Notes: generated from the letters alone by a model not told the origin. A DNA stretch of 38,223 nt from an uncultured Clostridia bacterium (GCA_934167435.1 CAKPKZ010000001.1:1-38223), one strand, 5' to 3'. Counted from the stretch's first letter, positions 27,062 through 35,588 are shown. Numbers and translations are program-made.

Positions 27062-28048
27062 ATGAAAAATATAGCAATAATTGGTAGTGGTAGTTGGGGA
27101 GTTGCATTAGCAATTCATCTAGCAAATTTAGGAAATAAAGTAAAAATTTGGTCTTTCCTTGAAGAGGAAAAGAATTTAATAAACAATGAAAAAAAATGTA
27201 AATTTTTACCAAATGCAATTATACCTTCAAATGTAACTTGTTCAACAAATTATAAAGAGGTAATTGATGGTTCAGATTTTATTTTACATGTAACACCTTC
27301 AAAATTTACTAGAAGTACCTTTAATGAATATAAAAAATATATAACTAACCAACCTGTAATTATATGTTCTAAAGGATTTGAAAAAGAGTCTTTAAAAACA
27401 TTAGATGAAGTTTTATTAGAGGAAATGCCAGAAATTAAATTAGGAGTACTTTCTGGACCAAGTCATGCAGAAGAGGTGTGCATTGCTGTACCAACAGTTT
27501 TAGTTATAGCATCAAAACACAAAGAAGTTTTAAAAGAAATTCAAGACACATTTATGTCTCCACATATGAGAATTTATACATCTAATGATGTAAAAGGCGT
27601 TGAATTAGGTGGAGCTTTAAAAAATATAATTGCATTTTGTGCTGGTGTAGCAGCAGGTATAGGGCTAGGAGATAATACATTTGCTGCTTTAGTTACAAGA
27701 GGGTTAACAGAAATTGCTAGACTTGGAGTTAATCTTGGAGGAGAAAAAGATACATTTTATGGATTAAGTGGATTAGGGGATTTAATTGTTACATGTCTAA
27801 GTGAGCATAGTAGAAATAGAACAGCTGGAAAATTAATTGGTCAAGGAAAAACAATTGATGAAACGAAAAAAGAAGTTGGGATGGTAATAGAAAGCATTGA
27901 CAATATAGAAGTTGCTTATGAGTTAGCTAAAAAATACAATGTTGACTTGCCAATAGTAGATACTGTTTACAAAGTTATTTATGATAACCTTGATCCAAAA
28001 ATAGCAGTAAGAAATTTAATGAATAGAGACAAAAAAATGGAATTTTAA
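27062..28048 (+). CDS. gpsA: Glycerol-3-phosphate dehydrogenase [NAD(P)+]
   Basis: 328 residues, cytosolic. GSGSWGVALAIHLANLG is the NAD-binding GxGxxG loop, LSGPSHAEEV and the lysine in GVELGGALKNIIA belong to the active site, and GLSGLGDLIVTC is typical. It reduces dihydroxyacetone phosphate to glycerol-3-phosphate for PlsY, encoded just upstream. ATG lies 15 bp after plsY. Confidence 0.97.
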   Translation: MKNIAIIGSGSWGVALAIHLANLGNKVKIWSFLEEEKNLINNEKKCKFLPNAIIPSNVTCSTNYKEVIDGSDFILHVTPSKFTRSTFNEYKKYITNQPVIICSKGFEKESLKTLDEVLLEEMPEIKLGVLSGPSHAEEVCIAVPTVLVIASKHKEVLKEIQDTFMSPHMRIYTSNDVKGVELGGALKNIIAFCAGVAAGIGLGDNTFAALVTRGLTEIARLGVNLGGEKDTFYGLSGLGDLIVTCLSEHSRNRTAGKLIGQGKTIDETKKEVGMVIESIDNIEVAYELAKKYNVDLPIVDTVYKVIYDNLDPKIAVRNLMNRDKKMEF

Positions 28049-28115
28049 AGAATTGAATAAGATTGTAAATACCAAGACATAATATATTATAGTGATATAA
28101 AATGGAGGTATAATA

Positions 28116-28544
28116 ATGGATGTATTTAATAAAATTGGAAAAAAAGCAACGAAAGCATACAGAATAACAGCAAAAAAGACTGGTCAAATTGCCAAAGAGA
28201 CAAAAATAAAATTAAAAATAAATGAATTAAAATCAGAAATTGATGATTTATATAATGAAATTGGTAAAAAAATATATGAAAAGTATACTACAAATAAACA
28301 TATAGATAATTTAGAAGAATATCTTGAAGAAGAATTGATAAAAATAGATGTTCTAAGTGCCCAAATTGACACAAATTTAAAAGAGTCCCTCGAGTTAAAA
28401 GACAAAAAACAATGCGAAAATTGTTTTGCTAATATTGATATTAATGCTAACTTTTGTCCTAATTGTGGTCAAAAACAAGAGAAAGAACCAGCAAAAGAGG
28501 TAGAGGTGTTAGAAGAAAAAGATAAAAATAATGTAAACAATTAA
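28116..28544 (+). CDS. Coiled-coil protein with C-terminal zinc ribbon
   Basis: 142 residues. A basic N-terminus is followed by a long amphipathic/coiled-coil helix (about 30-100). Then comes a zinc ribbon CENCFANIDINANFCPNCG with two CxxC knuckles, and an acidic tail. There is no transmembrane segment. The length and order resemble small zinc-ribbon proteins of unknown role in Clostridia. A good GGAGG precedes the ATG; a terminator follows at once. Confidence 0.75.
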   Translation: MDVFNKIGKKATKAYRITAKKTGQIAKETKIKLKINELKSEIDDLYNEIGKKIYEKYTTNKHIDNLEEYLEEELIKIDVLSAQIDTNLKESLELKDKKQCENCFANIDINANFCPNCGQKQEKEPAKEVEVLEEKDKNNVNN

Positions 28545-28569
28545 AGCGAACTTTGCATGTTCGCTTTAA
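28541..28569. terminator. Convergent terminator hairpin
   Basis: Perfect 11-bp stem (28541-28551 with 28559-28569), 7-nt loop, shared between the zinc-ribbon gene (+) and the gene at 28570 (-). T-tracts are short. Confidence 0.7.
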
Positions 28570-28851
28570 TTAATATGGATAACGTTCATATAAATACTTT
28601 ATAAATTCATTTGCATTTTTATTAGTAATTTTTATAAATATGCCTTCATCAAGAGAAATCCACATATTAATTTTAAAATCCTCAAAATTATCTATAAATG
28701 TTCCTACTATTTCTGCTAGTTCAATAGGATTATCATAAATCTTTTCCCAACTTAGATTGTTGCTAATATTCAAATTAGTATTATAAAATTTGCTTAAAAA
28801 ATTATTTATTTCACCTTTTTTTTCACTATATAAATTAACACTCGTTTTCAT
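28570..28851 (-). CDS. Hypothetical protein
   Basis: 93 residues from ATG at 28851, which has AGGAGT at proper distance (the frame is open further upstream). It begins MKTSVNLYSEKKGEINNFLS and ends KYLYERYPY. It has no signal, membrane segment or known motif; the pattern of short beta strands and helices suggests a small alpha/beta cytosolic protein. I do not recognise the family. Confidence 0.6.
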   Translation of the reverse strand: MKTSVNLYSEKKGEINNFLSKFYNTNLNISNNLSWEKIYDNPIELAEIVGTFIDNFEDFKINMWISLDEGIFIKITNKNANEFIKYLYERYPY

Positions 28852-28958
28852 AAAAACTCCTTTATATTTATTATTTTTATTTTTTTTTAAATTATACAAA
28901 GAATAAATTTAAAGACACTTGTAAATAATAGAAAAAAACAAATACTATGGAGGAAATT

Positions 28959-29852
28959 ATGAAAAATTCAAAAAAATTACTAATAACATTTATTATTATT
29001 ATAATTATTATTAGTGTATCTTATGCTATATATGCAATTAGCAATAATAACAATAGTAATAAAAATGAACAAGAAAAAGTATTAAGTGAAATTAAATATC
29101 TTGAATCAAAATTTGTAAATATTTTAAACACCTTAAATAATATTGAATATAGAAATTATAAAATCTCAACTCAAAAAGCTACTAATAACGATAACTCAGA
29201 AAGTAGTAGCCAAAATAATTCTTCTTCAAATTCATCAGAGGGCAGTGCGACATCTTCAGAAGAAAAAAGCTTAACTGGCAAAGAAGAAACATTTAATAAA
29301 TACAATTTAGAAGCACAGGGTGTATTAACAAAGTCGGAAAATATTAATTGGGATTATATAAAAAATGATTTAGAATTAATATACACATCAGTTCCAGTAG
29401 TTACATTAGATTTATACAAAATGAATTTTAATAAAGATGATATTTTAAATTTTAATAATGACCTAGATTCATTAACAATTTTAGTTAAAAATGAAGATAA
29501 AATGGCAGTTTTAGCCCAAGTTACAAAATTATATTCTTATATTCCAAAATTTTTAAACGATATAGATTTAGATGAAAAGGATAAAATAATTATAAAAACG
29601 AAATATAACATATTTGAAGCATATAGCATTTTAGAAACGGAAGAATGGCAAATAATGACTACTAAAATATCAGATGCAATAAATAACTATAACTCGCTTA
29701 TTACAAACTCAAATATTAATGATCAAAAGCAATATGATTTAAATAAATGTTATATAATGTTAAATGAATTAAAAAACGCAATAAACAAAAAAGATAAAGA
29801 ACTTTTTTTAATAAAATATAAAAATATACTAGAAGATTTCAATAATATATGA
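28959..29852 (+). CDS. Membrane-anchored protein of unknown function
   Basis: 297 residues from ATG at 28959 (GGAGG lies just before it; an ATG 12 bp up is too close). One N-terminal transmembrane helix (LLITFIIIIIIISVSYAIYAI) acts as signal anchor. It is followed by a Ser/Asn-rich low-complexity linker (about 80-105) and an extracytoplasmic, all-helical domain with many Asn, Lys and Asp. I do not recognise it. The TATAAT at 29853, right after the stop, belongs to rnpB. Confidence 0.65.
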   Translation: MKNSKKLLITFIIIIIIISVSYAIYAISNNNNSNKNEQEKVLSEIKYLESKFVNILNTLNNIEYRNYKISTQKATNNDNSESSSQNNSSSNSSEGSATSSEEKSLTGKEETFNKYNLEAQGVLTKSENINWDYIKNDLELIYTSVPVVTLDLYKMNFNKDDILNFNNDLDSLTILVKNEDKMAVLAQVTKLYSYIPKFLNDIDLDEKDKIIIKTKYNIFEAYSILETEEWQIMTTKISDAINNYNSLITNSNINDQKQYDLNKCYIMLNELKNAINKKDKELFLIKYKNILEDFNNI

Positions 29853-29858
29853 TATAAT
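29853..29858 (+). promoter_or_regulatory. -10 box of rnpB
   Basis: TATAAT 8 bp before the 5' end of the P1 helix of RNase P RNA; the -35 region is weak. Confidence 0.6.
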
Positions 29859-29866
29859 AAACAACA

Positions 29867-30206
29867 GAGTAAATTGAATAGTCGCTGGCAATATTCAAAA
29901 GATATTGCGAGAGGAAAGTCCGGGCTCCACAGAGCAAAAATGCTAGATAACGTCTAGTAAGGGTGACCTTAAGGAAAGTGCAACAGAAAATAACCGCCAT
30001 TATTGGCAAGGGTGAAAAGGTGAGGTAAGAGCTCACCGCTATTATGGTGACATAATAGGCTGTGTAAACCCCATTTGGAGCAACACCAATAAAGAAGATT
30101 AAGTCTGCTCGACGCCTTCTTGACTGTGTGGCTTGAAATATATAGTGATATATATTCTAGATAAATGACTATTTTAAAAGACAGAACCCGGCTTACAGAT
30201 TTACTC
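29867..30206 (+). ncRNA. rnpB: RNase P RNA (class A)
   Basis: The universally conserved segments are present: GAGGAAAGTCCGGGCTCC near the 5' end and ACAGAACCCGGCTTAC near the 3' end, with AAGGGTGACCTTAAGG and ACCGCCA between. Ends are set by the P1 helix, GAGTAAAT (29867-29874) pairing with ATTTACTC (30199-30206). About 340 nt, the class A size. A T-rich stretch follows directly. It is the catalytic RNA that matures tRNA 5' ends. Confidence 0.95.
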
Positions 30207-30272
30207 TTTTTAATTAAATTCAACATATTAGTTATAATAGTTCTAAATATTCTTTCTTTTTTTCCAAAAGTA

Positions 30273-30281
30273 TGTTATAAT
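30273..30281 (+). promoter_or_regulatory. Extended -10 promoter of rho
   Basis: TGTTATAAT, an extended -10 box about 60 bp before the rho ATG; no clear -35. Confidence 0.6.
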
Positions 30282-30343
30282 AGAAAATATTTAATTTCAA
30301 AACAAAATAAGATAGAAGACATTTATTCTAAGGGAGGTTATAT

Positions 30344-31681
30344 ATGTCTAATTATGAAAATATGTCTTTAACAGATTTAAAAAATCTTGCGAAAGAGCAT
30401 AATATAAAAAATATATCAAAACTAAAGAAAGAAGAAGTTATTTCTGTTCTAAATCAAGTACTTGGAGATAATAATGATACAATTACATCAAATAGCAATA
30501 TAGAAAAAAATCACAATAGAGGTTATGAAGATCCAATAATAGATTATAAATTAACAACAGATGGAGATGAAATAATTGAAGGAATATTAGACATATTACC
30601 AGATGGCTATGGATTTTTAAGAGGAGAAAATTACTTATCAAGTCCAAAAGATGTATATCTTTCACCAATACAAATTAGAAGATTTAAATTAGATACTGGC
30701 GATATAATAAAGGGAATTTCTAGATGTAAAGAAGGCGAGAAATTTCCATCACTGATATTTGTTGGTGAAGTTAATGGTGAACACCCAGAAAAGGCTGCTA
30801 GAAGAAAAAGATTTGACGAACTAACCCCAATATATCCAATGGAAAAATTAAAATTAGAAACAACTCCAAACGAATATGCAATGAGGATTATTGATCTAAT
30901 GTGTCCAATTGGAAAAGGCCAAAGAGGAATGATTGTTGCACCTCCTAAAGTAGGAAAAACAACACTTATAAAAAAAGTAGCCAATAGTATAGCAAAAAAT
31001 AACCCTGAAGTAGAATTAATAGTTTTGTTAATAGATGAAAGACCAGAAGAAGTAACTGATATGAAACGTTCTATAGATGGTCAAGTAATATATTCAACTT
31101 TTGATGAGTTGCCTGAACACCACGTAAAAGTAGCTGAAATAGTATTAGAAAGAGCCAAAAGATTAGTAGAACATGGAAAAGATGTTGTAATATTATTAGA
31201 CAGTATTACAAGACTTGCAAGAGCATATAATTTAGTGATACCATCTTCTGGAAGAACATTATCAGGAGGTTTAGATCCTGCAGCATTACATAAACCAAAA
31301 AAATTCTTTGGAGCCGCAAGAAATATTGAATGTGGTGGAAGTTTAACCATTTTAGCAACTGCATTAATAGATACTGGTAGCAGAATGGATGATGTAATAT
31401 TTGAAGAATTTAAGGGAACAGGAAACATGGAAGTACATTTAGACAGAAAATTATCTGAAAAACGAATTTTCCCTGCAATTGATATAAATAAATCTGGAAC
31501 AAGAAGAGAAGATTTATTATTAAGTCGAACAGAACGTGAAATTGTATTTGCTTTGCGAAAAGCTATGAATAGTATGTCTGTTTCCGAAGTTACAGAACAA
31601 ATCATAACTCTAATGACGAAATCTAAAAACAATAAAGAATTTTTGGAAATGATAGATACATTTGTTAAAAAGTTTAAATAA
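30344..31681 (+). CDS. rho: Transcription termination factor Rho
   Basis: 445 residues. A Rho N-terminal SAP-like domain (SLTDLKNLAKEHNI) is followed by the cold-shock RNA-binding domain (GILDILPDGYGFLRGENYL) and the RecA-type ATPase. The ATPase has Walker A APPKVGKTTLI (about 205), Walker B VVILLDSITRLARAYN, the Q-loop region SGGLDPAALHKPKKFFGAARN and the R-loop. It is a hexameric RNA helicase that ends transcription. AGGGAGG precedes ATG. Confidence 0.97.
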   Translation: MSNYENMSLTDLKNLAKEHNIKNISKLKKEEVISVLNQVLGDNNDTITSNSNIEKNHNRGYEDPIIDYKLTTDGDEIIEGILDILPDGYGFLRGENYLSSPKDVYLSPIQIRRFKLDTGDIIKGISRCKEGEKFPSLIFVGEVNGEHPEKAARRKRFDELTPIYPMEKLKLETTPNEYAMRIIDLMCPIGKGQRGMIVAPPKVGKTTLIKKVANSIAKNNPEVELIVLLIDERPEEVTDMKRSIDGQVIYSTFDELPEHHVKVAEIVLERAKRLVEHGKDVVILLDSITRLARAYNLVIPSSGRTLSGGLDPAALHKPKKFFGAARNIECGGSLTILATALIDTGSRMDDVIFEEFKGTGNMEVHLDRKLSEKRIFPAIDINKSGTRREDLLLSRTEREIVFALRKAMNSMSVSEVTEQIITLMTKSKNNKEFLEMIDTFVKKFK

Positions 31682-31704
31682 TAATTCTTTCAAATATATA
31701 TTTC

Positions 31705-31738
31705 AAGAGATAATAAAATTTTATCATTATTATCTCTT
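31705..31738 (+). terminator. Terminator after rho
   Basis: Perfect 12-bp stem AAGAGATAATAA (31705-31716) with 31727-31738, 10-nt loop, then TATTTTG. Confidence 0.8.
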
Positions 31739-31778
31739 ATTTTGTATATTAAATACTTAAACAGGGGGAATTTAATTA

Positions 31779-32417
31779 ATGAGAAATTTAGAAAATAAAT
31801 TAACAAATAGAATTATTAACTATAGTAAATTAATAGAGTATGGTTTTACAAAAAAAGAACATCAATATCTGTATATAAATAACCTAAGTAACAAACAATT
31901 TAAAATAGTAATATTAATTTCTGATGAAGAAAAAACATTTCAAATAATTGATTTAGAAAATGGTGAAGAATATTTAATGGTAGACATAACTGATTCGACA
32001 GGAAAATTTGTTGGCAAAATTAAAAAAGAATATGAAGATATACTATATGATATAATAAAAAAATGTACAGTTGCAAATATTCATACTAATAATAAATGTG
32101 GGCTATCTGGGGAATTGCTATCTCAAAAAGTTTATGATTATTTAACAACGATTCCTAAAGGAAAAGTCGTAACATATAAGCAAATTGGAGAATATTTAGG
32201 AAATAAAGGGCTAGCAAGAGCTGTTGGAAACATACTTCATAAAAACACTGATGGCAACAAATATCCTTGTTATAAAGTTTTAAATAGTAAAGGACAACTA
32301 GCAGAAGCTTTCGTTTTTGGAGGTAAAACTATTCAAAAATCAAGACTTGAAGATGATGGAATTAAAGTTGTTAATAATAAAGTTGATTTAAAAATTTATC
32401 AGTGGAAAGAAAAATAA
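31779..32417 (+). CDS. MmcQ/YjbR-like domain fused to O6-alkylguanine transferase (MGMT) domain
   Basis: 212 residues. The first ~95 residues look like an MmcQ/YjbR domain (IIDLENGEEYLMVDITDSTG, GKIKKEYEDILYDIIKKC). The rest is the MGMT DNA-binding domain: VYDYLTTIPKGKVVTYKQIG, GLARAVGNILHKN, then YPCYKVLNSKGQLA with the candidate alkyl-acceptor cysteine C164. The usual motif is PCHRV; here it is PCYKV, so Cys is kept but the neighbouring His is Tyr. It may repair alkylated guanine, or act as an alkyltransferase-like binder. AGGGGG precedes the ATG. Confidence 0.8.
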   Translation: MRNLENKLTNRIINYSKLIEYGFTKKEHQYLYINNLSNKQFKIVILISDEEKTFQIIDLENGEEYLMVDITDSTGKFVGKIKKEYEDILYDIIKKCTVANIHTNNKCGLSGELLSQKVYDYLTTIPKGKVVTYKQIGEYLGNKGLARAVGNILHKNTDGNKYPCYKVLNSKGQLAEAFVFGGKTIQKSRLEDDGIKVVNNKVDLKIYQWKEK

Positions 32418-32448
32418 TATAGATATAAACCCCTTGCAAATATTATAA

Positions 32449-32610
32449 CATATATATAAGACTTTATTTGTCGAATGTTGTCAGAAATATATAATTATAA
32501 AATTTACATGGTATGGGTTAAAAGAAAGAGAACTATCAGACTGGAAAAAATATTCAAAATTAGAAGAAAATAAAAAAATAGTATTTTTTTCTGATTATTT
32601 AAATTCATAA
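32449..32610 (+). pseudogene. Coding remnant of unknown origin
   Basis: An open stretch of 53 codons without a start or ribosome site. It ends in a coherent, charged segment (FTWYGLKERELSDWKKYS to a stop after SDYLNS) that reads like the C-terminus of a longer lost protein. The gap 32418-33237 otherwise holds a 21-bp repeat, further remnants, a terminator and the promoter of the next gene. Confidence 0.35.
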
Positions 32611-32753
32611 TTTTTAAAAATAATGTTGACATTATATTTTTTTATGATATTAAATAGATTAGTTAAAGTATAGTATTTTAATTAGTTAAAATTTTAGTAT
32701 TTGGATAAAACTAAATAGGGGATATATATAATATTATTTATTTATATGCATAT

Positions 32754-32774
32754 AACATTGCACAAAATCAAAGT
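32754..32774 (+). repeat. 21-bp direct repeat, left copy
   Basis: Identical to 35498-35518 over 21 bp; the common core reads ATTGCACAAAATCAAAGT. The copies are 2744 bp apart and bracket the remnants, the ABC exporter and the DUF3848-like gene. They are candidate attachment sites. Confidence 0.75.
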
Positions 32775-32837
32775 ATTAGCGAATTTGATTTCCCGAGATA
32801 TCAACGTTTACGGGCAATATTGCGTAATAAAAAATAA
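32757..32837 (+). pseudogene. 3' fragment of a phage-like gene
   Basis: Frame IAQNQSISEFDFPRYQRL to a stop at 32837, with no start. It is more GC-rich than its surroundings and uses CGG as arginine. The first six codons are inside the 21-bp repeat, and the same frame continues in the other copy at 35435-35518. If the two repeats recombined, the halves would join in frame. Confidence 0.45.
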
Positions 32838-32884
32838 CGAAAAAATGCCAATATTTTGAGTCAAAATTTAGTCAATTAACTGGC

Positions 32885-33064
32885 ATGCCTAAGGACATAG
32901 CTGGTAAAGATATTCCGTCTGGCGTACCGATGGAGTCAGCTTTGGTAACATGGACTATTGCATTTTTTGAGATAAGGACATATTGCGAAATCGCTGATTT
33001 CAAGGTTTTTGTATCCAGGTACAATAAGAACCACAGCGAAGATAGGGTTATTATTGAGGAATAA
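32885..33064 (+). pseudogene. Phage-like small ORF, probably a remnant
   Basis: 59 codons from ATG at 32885 (open upstream to 32831): MPKDIAGKDIPSGVPMESAL, ending NKNHSEDRVIIEE. A good terminator follows 10 bp after the stop, so a real gene ended here. FSQLTGMPKDIAG recalls the LSGMP-G stretch of small phage transcription regulators (DUF1492/ArpU-like), a weak resemblance. It has no ribosome site, so it is probably a truncated remnant. Confidence 0.4.
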
Positions 33065-33073
33065 GTTTGAGAA

Positions 33074-33095
33074 AAAGAGTTCTAGCCGACTCTTT
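33074..33095 (+). terminator. Terminator after the phage-like remnant
   Basis: AAAGAGT (33074-33080) pairs with ACTCTTT (33089-33095), 8-nt loop, followed by TTTT. Confidence 0.75.
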
Positions 33096-33177
33096 TTTTC
33101 GTATAATTTCACAAAATTTATTATATGAATATTTGATAACAAGTACAAATATGAGACTATATTGGTAAACGACTAAT

Positions 33178-33206
33178 TAGACAAAATGCGTATTATATGT
33201 TATAAT
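33178..33206 (+). promoter_or_regulatory. Promoter of the ABC exporter
   Basis: TAGACA (33178-33183), 17 bp, TATAAT (33201-33206) with extended TG at 33198-33199. Confidence 0.75.
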
Positions 33207-33237
33207 AAAGAGGAAAAAAATTAGTGAGGTGAATCAA

Positions 33238-34977
33238 GTGAAACTATTTTTCGATAATTTTAAAAGATTATGGAAATACGCTAAAAGTGATAAACACCTG
33301 ATTATACAATCAATTATATTTAACATACTGTTTATTGCAATAAGAATCTCAGTTATATTAGTAAGTGCTAAGCTGATAATTAAATTAACAAACAATGATA
33401 TGATAGGACTATTAATTACTGCTGCTATTGTTTTTGCTATAGAATTATCACATAATACAATATATTATTTCTTGAATGGATGCTATCAAAAAATATATAA
33501 AAATCTATTTAAAAAATTACAAACAGATTTGAGTCAAGAGATATTGCATATTGAAAATGAATGTTTAGATAAAAATAATTCAGGATTATTTATTCAAAGG
33601 ATAACTAGCGATACTAATAACTTAGCGACGTCATTTAAAGACTTTTTATCAGTTATAGGTCAATTATTATCTGATATTGGTATATATATAACAATATTCA
33701 TTTTAAATAAATATGCATTTATATATTTTGTATTGTGCACAATAGTAATCTTTATTATTGCATTAAAAAAAGAAAAAAGATATTCTCAAAAAGATAGAGC
33801 TTTTAAAGAAGAAAATGAAAGAACTACAAGTTTTATAAGCGAAATTGTCAGAGGCTCTAAAGATATCAAGATGCTAAATGCGTATAAGAGTTTTTATAGA
33901 ATATTAGATGACAAAATAGAGTCATTAAACGCTAAAAGATATGAATTAGACGGAACAAAGCGTATATGGGATTTAATATTTTGGTATTCAATATTCGCTT
34001 ATAGATTTTTCTTAATTGTATTAATAATAGTATTAATAAATAATGGTTTAACATCTATTGAGATTGCTTTAGTATTGTTTAATTCTATGTCTAAAGTTAC
34101 AGATTTTATAAAAAATAGCGGAGATTTGTTTGGTGTAATTAAAAGATTTAATCTCTCTTGTGATAGAATCTTTTCTATAATGAATGATAAAATATTCAGC
34201 AAGGAAAAATTTGGAGATAAGCATATAGAAAAAATCGATGGAAATTTTGAGTTTAGAAATGTTACTTTTTCATATATAGAAGGTAAAACCGTACTAAACA
34301 AAATAAGTTTCAGAGTAAATTCAAAAGAAACTGTTGCTTTTGTTGGAAAAAGCGGTACTGGAAAATCAACGATATTTTCATTATTGTCAAAAATGTATGA
34401 TAATTACGAAGGGAAAATAATGGTTGACGGTATAGACATAAAAGAATTAGATAGAGACTCCATAAGAGGAAATATAACAATTATTAGTCAAAACCCATAC
34501 ATATTCAATATGAGCATAAAAGACAATTTGAAATTAGTAAAAAATGATTTGACAGATGAGGAAATGATAGAGGTTTGCAAAATGGTTTATCTAGACGATT
34601 TTATAAATTCATTGCCTAATAAATATGATACAATTGTAGGAGAAAGTGGAGTTATGCTTTCTGGAGGTCAACGACAAAGATTAGCTATAGCAAGAGCTTT
34701 AATACAAAAAACAGAGATTATACTTTTTGATGAGGCAACATCTGCTCTAGATAATGAAACACAATTTCAAATTCAGAGAGCAATTGACAATTTAAAAAGA
34801 GAATACACAGTTATGATTATTGCACACAGACTATCTACAATAAAAAATGCAGATAGAATTTTAATGGTAGATAACGGACATATTATAGCAGAAGGTAATC
34901 ATAACCAGTTGCTAGAGGAATGTGAACAATATAAAAAATTATATGAAACAGAAATTGTCAATATTGATAAATTATGA
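33238..34977 (+). CDS. ABC exporter, fused membrane and ATPase domains
   Basis: 579 residues from GTG at 33238, which follows GAGGTGA at proper distance; GTG at 33229 overlaps that site. About six transmembrane helices lie in the first ~320 residues. The ATPase follows: Walker A GKSGTGKST (about 380), Q-loop IISQNPYIF, signature LSGGQRQRLA, Walker B IILFDEATSALD and switch IAHRLST. It is a half-transporter that works as a dimer and exports a lipid, peptide or drug; the substrate is unknown. It has its own promoter and lies alone between the 21-bp repeats, so it may be mobile cargo. Confidence 0.9.
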   Translation: MKLFFDNFKRLWKYAKSDKHLIIQSIIFNILFIAIRISVILVSAKLIIKLTNNDMIGLLITAAIVFAIELSHNTIYYFLNGCYQKIYKNLFKKLQTDLSQEILHIENECLDKNNSGLFIQRITSDTNNLATSFKDFLSVIGQLLSDIGIYITIFILNKYAFIYFVLCTIVIFIIALKKEKRYSQKDRAFKEENERTTSFISEIVRGSKDIKMLNAYKSFYRILDDKIESLNAKRYELDGTKRIWDLIFWYSIFAYRFFLIVLIIVLINNGLTSIEIALVLFNSMSKVTDFIKNSGDLFGVIKRFNLSCDRIFSIMNDKIFSKEKFGDKHIEKIDGNFEFRNVTFSYIEGKTVLNKISFRVNSKETVAFVGKSGTGKSTIFSLLSKMYDNYEGKIMVDGIDIKELDRDSIRGNITIISQNPYIFNMSIKDNLKLVKNDLTDEEMIEVCKMVYLDDFINSLPNKYDTIVGESGVMLSGGQRQRLAIARALIQKTEIILFDEATSALDNETQFQIQRAIDNLKREYTVMIIAHRLSTIKNADRILMVDNGHIIAEGNHNQLLEECEQYKKLYETEIVNIDKL

Positions 34978-35072
34978 AATATAAAATAAAAATAGATTTT
35001 CAAAAGTGGAGTATAACTGTAAAAATGTATTAAGTTAAAATAATAAGAATCTAATATGAATTAAGCAAATTC

Positions 35073-35105
35073 AAGAGCTAGTGTAATAAAAATATACTGG
35101 CTCTT
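35073..35105 (+). terminator. Terminator after the ABC exporter
   Basis: 13-bp stem (35073-35085 with 35093-35105, two G-T pairs), 7-nt loop, then an eight-T run. Confidence 0.85.
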
Positions 35106-35130
35106 TTTTTTGTTGGAAAGAAGGTTAAAA

Positions 35131-35319
35131 ATGGAAGAAAATGAAGTAAAAAATACATCTAAATTAAAAGATGAATTAATGAAAAAATTAGAAAATGAAT
35201 ATAGTGAATATAAAGAACAATTTATGAGTTTAACACCAAAAGAAGCAGTAGATAATGCTTATGAATTAGTAGTTAAACAAGAAATTTTTATAAAAAATAA
35301 AATAGGAAATAAAAATTAA
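35131..35319 (+). CDS. Small DUF3848-like protein
   Basis: 62 residues from ATG at 35131, behind GAAAGAAGG; TTG at 35113 is not preferred. LKDELMKKLENEYSEYKEQF, then TPKEAVDNAYELVVKQEIF, resembles the N-terminal part of DUF3848 (plasmid and phage proteins of Clostridia), here without the rest. It has no membrane segment and its function is unknown. It suggests accessory, plasmid- or phage-derived DNA. Confidence 0.6.
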   Translation: MEENEVKNTSKLKDELMKKLENEYSEYKEQFMSLTPKEAVDNAYELVVKQEIFIKNKIGNKN

Positions 35320-35411
35320 ATAAAAAATAAAAAGTTTAATTATAAATTAGTAAAAGATTTAGAAAATAATCTTTAAGTAAAACTAATTTTGATAATTAAG
35401 CATAAAAGTCG

Positions 35412-35443
35412 TTGCTTAGGAAATTTCTTCCTAGGCAATTTTT
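35412..35443 (+). terminator. Terminator
   Basis: TTGCTTAGGAA (35412-35422) pairs with TTCCTAGGCAA (35428-35438) with one G-T pair, followed by TTTTT. It separates the DUF3848-like gene from the phage region. Confidence 0.8.
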
Positions 35444-35539
35444 AGTATAGGAGAGGATAGGAAATATAGACCCAGGTACTCAAAAAATGAAATATTAAAC
35501 ATTGCACAAAATCAAAGTTATGTTGCAAAGTTTCCATAA
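35435..35539 (+). pseudogene. 5'-side fragment of the phage-like gene at the right repeat
   Basis: The frame reads GEDRKYRPRYSKNEILNIAQ, then NQSYVAKFP and stop, with no ATG. NIAQNQS lies in the 21-bp repeat in the same frame as in the left copy. Joined across the repeat it would continue into ISEFDFPRYQRL. The phage genes start just downstream. Confidence 0.4.
35498..35518 (+). repeat. 21-bp direct repeat, right copy
   Basis: Identical to 32754-32774. It marks the left edge of the inovirus-like region, so it may be an attachment site of the phage, of the 2.7 kb segment to its left, or of both in tandem. Confidence 0.75.
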
Positions 35540-35588
35540 AATAGACTTGTATAAGTAGTTGGTAAAACTATTTATATAAGTCTATTTT
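35538..35588 (+). other. 23-bp stem hairpin, candidate phage origin or packaging signal
   Basis: 35538-35560 pairs with 35566-35588 over 23 bp with two G-T pairs and a 5-nt loop GGTAA, then more T residues. It is much longer than a usual terminator and stands between the prophage edge and the first phage gene, where filamentous phages carry intergenic structures. It can also act as a terminator. Confidence 0.6.

Noticed and set aside
29969..30226. Minus-strand open frames across rnpB
   Set aside because: They are explained by the conserved RNA structure; no coding signals.
30165..30371. Plus-strand open frame over the 3' end of rnpB
   Set aside because: It lies in RNase P RNA and the rho promoter region and has no ribosome site.
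32936..33148. Minus-strand 70-codon frame in the gap before the ABC exporter
   Set aside because: It runs antisense through the plus-strand remnant and its terminator, has no convincing ribosome site and ends without homology; the plus-strand reading explains the region better.
35110..35130. Upstream TTG start for the DUF3848-like gene
   Set aside because: The ribosome-site-like GAAAGAAGG stands after that TTG and fits ATG at 35131.
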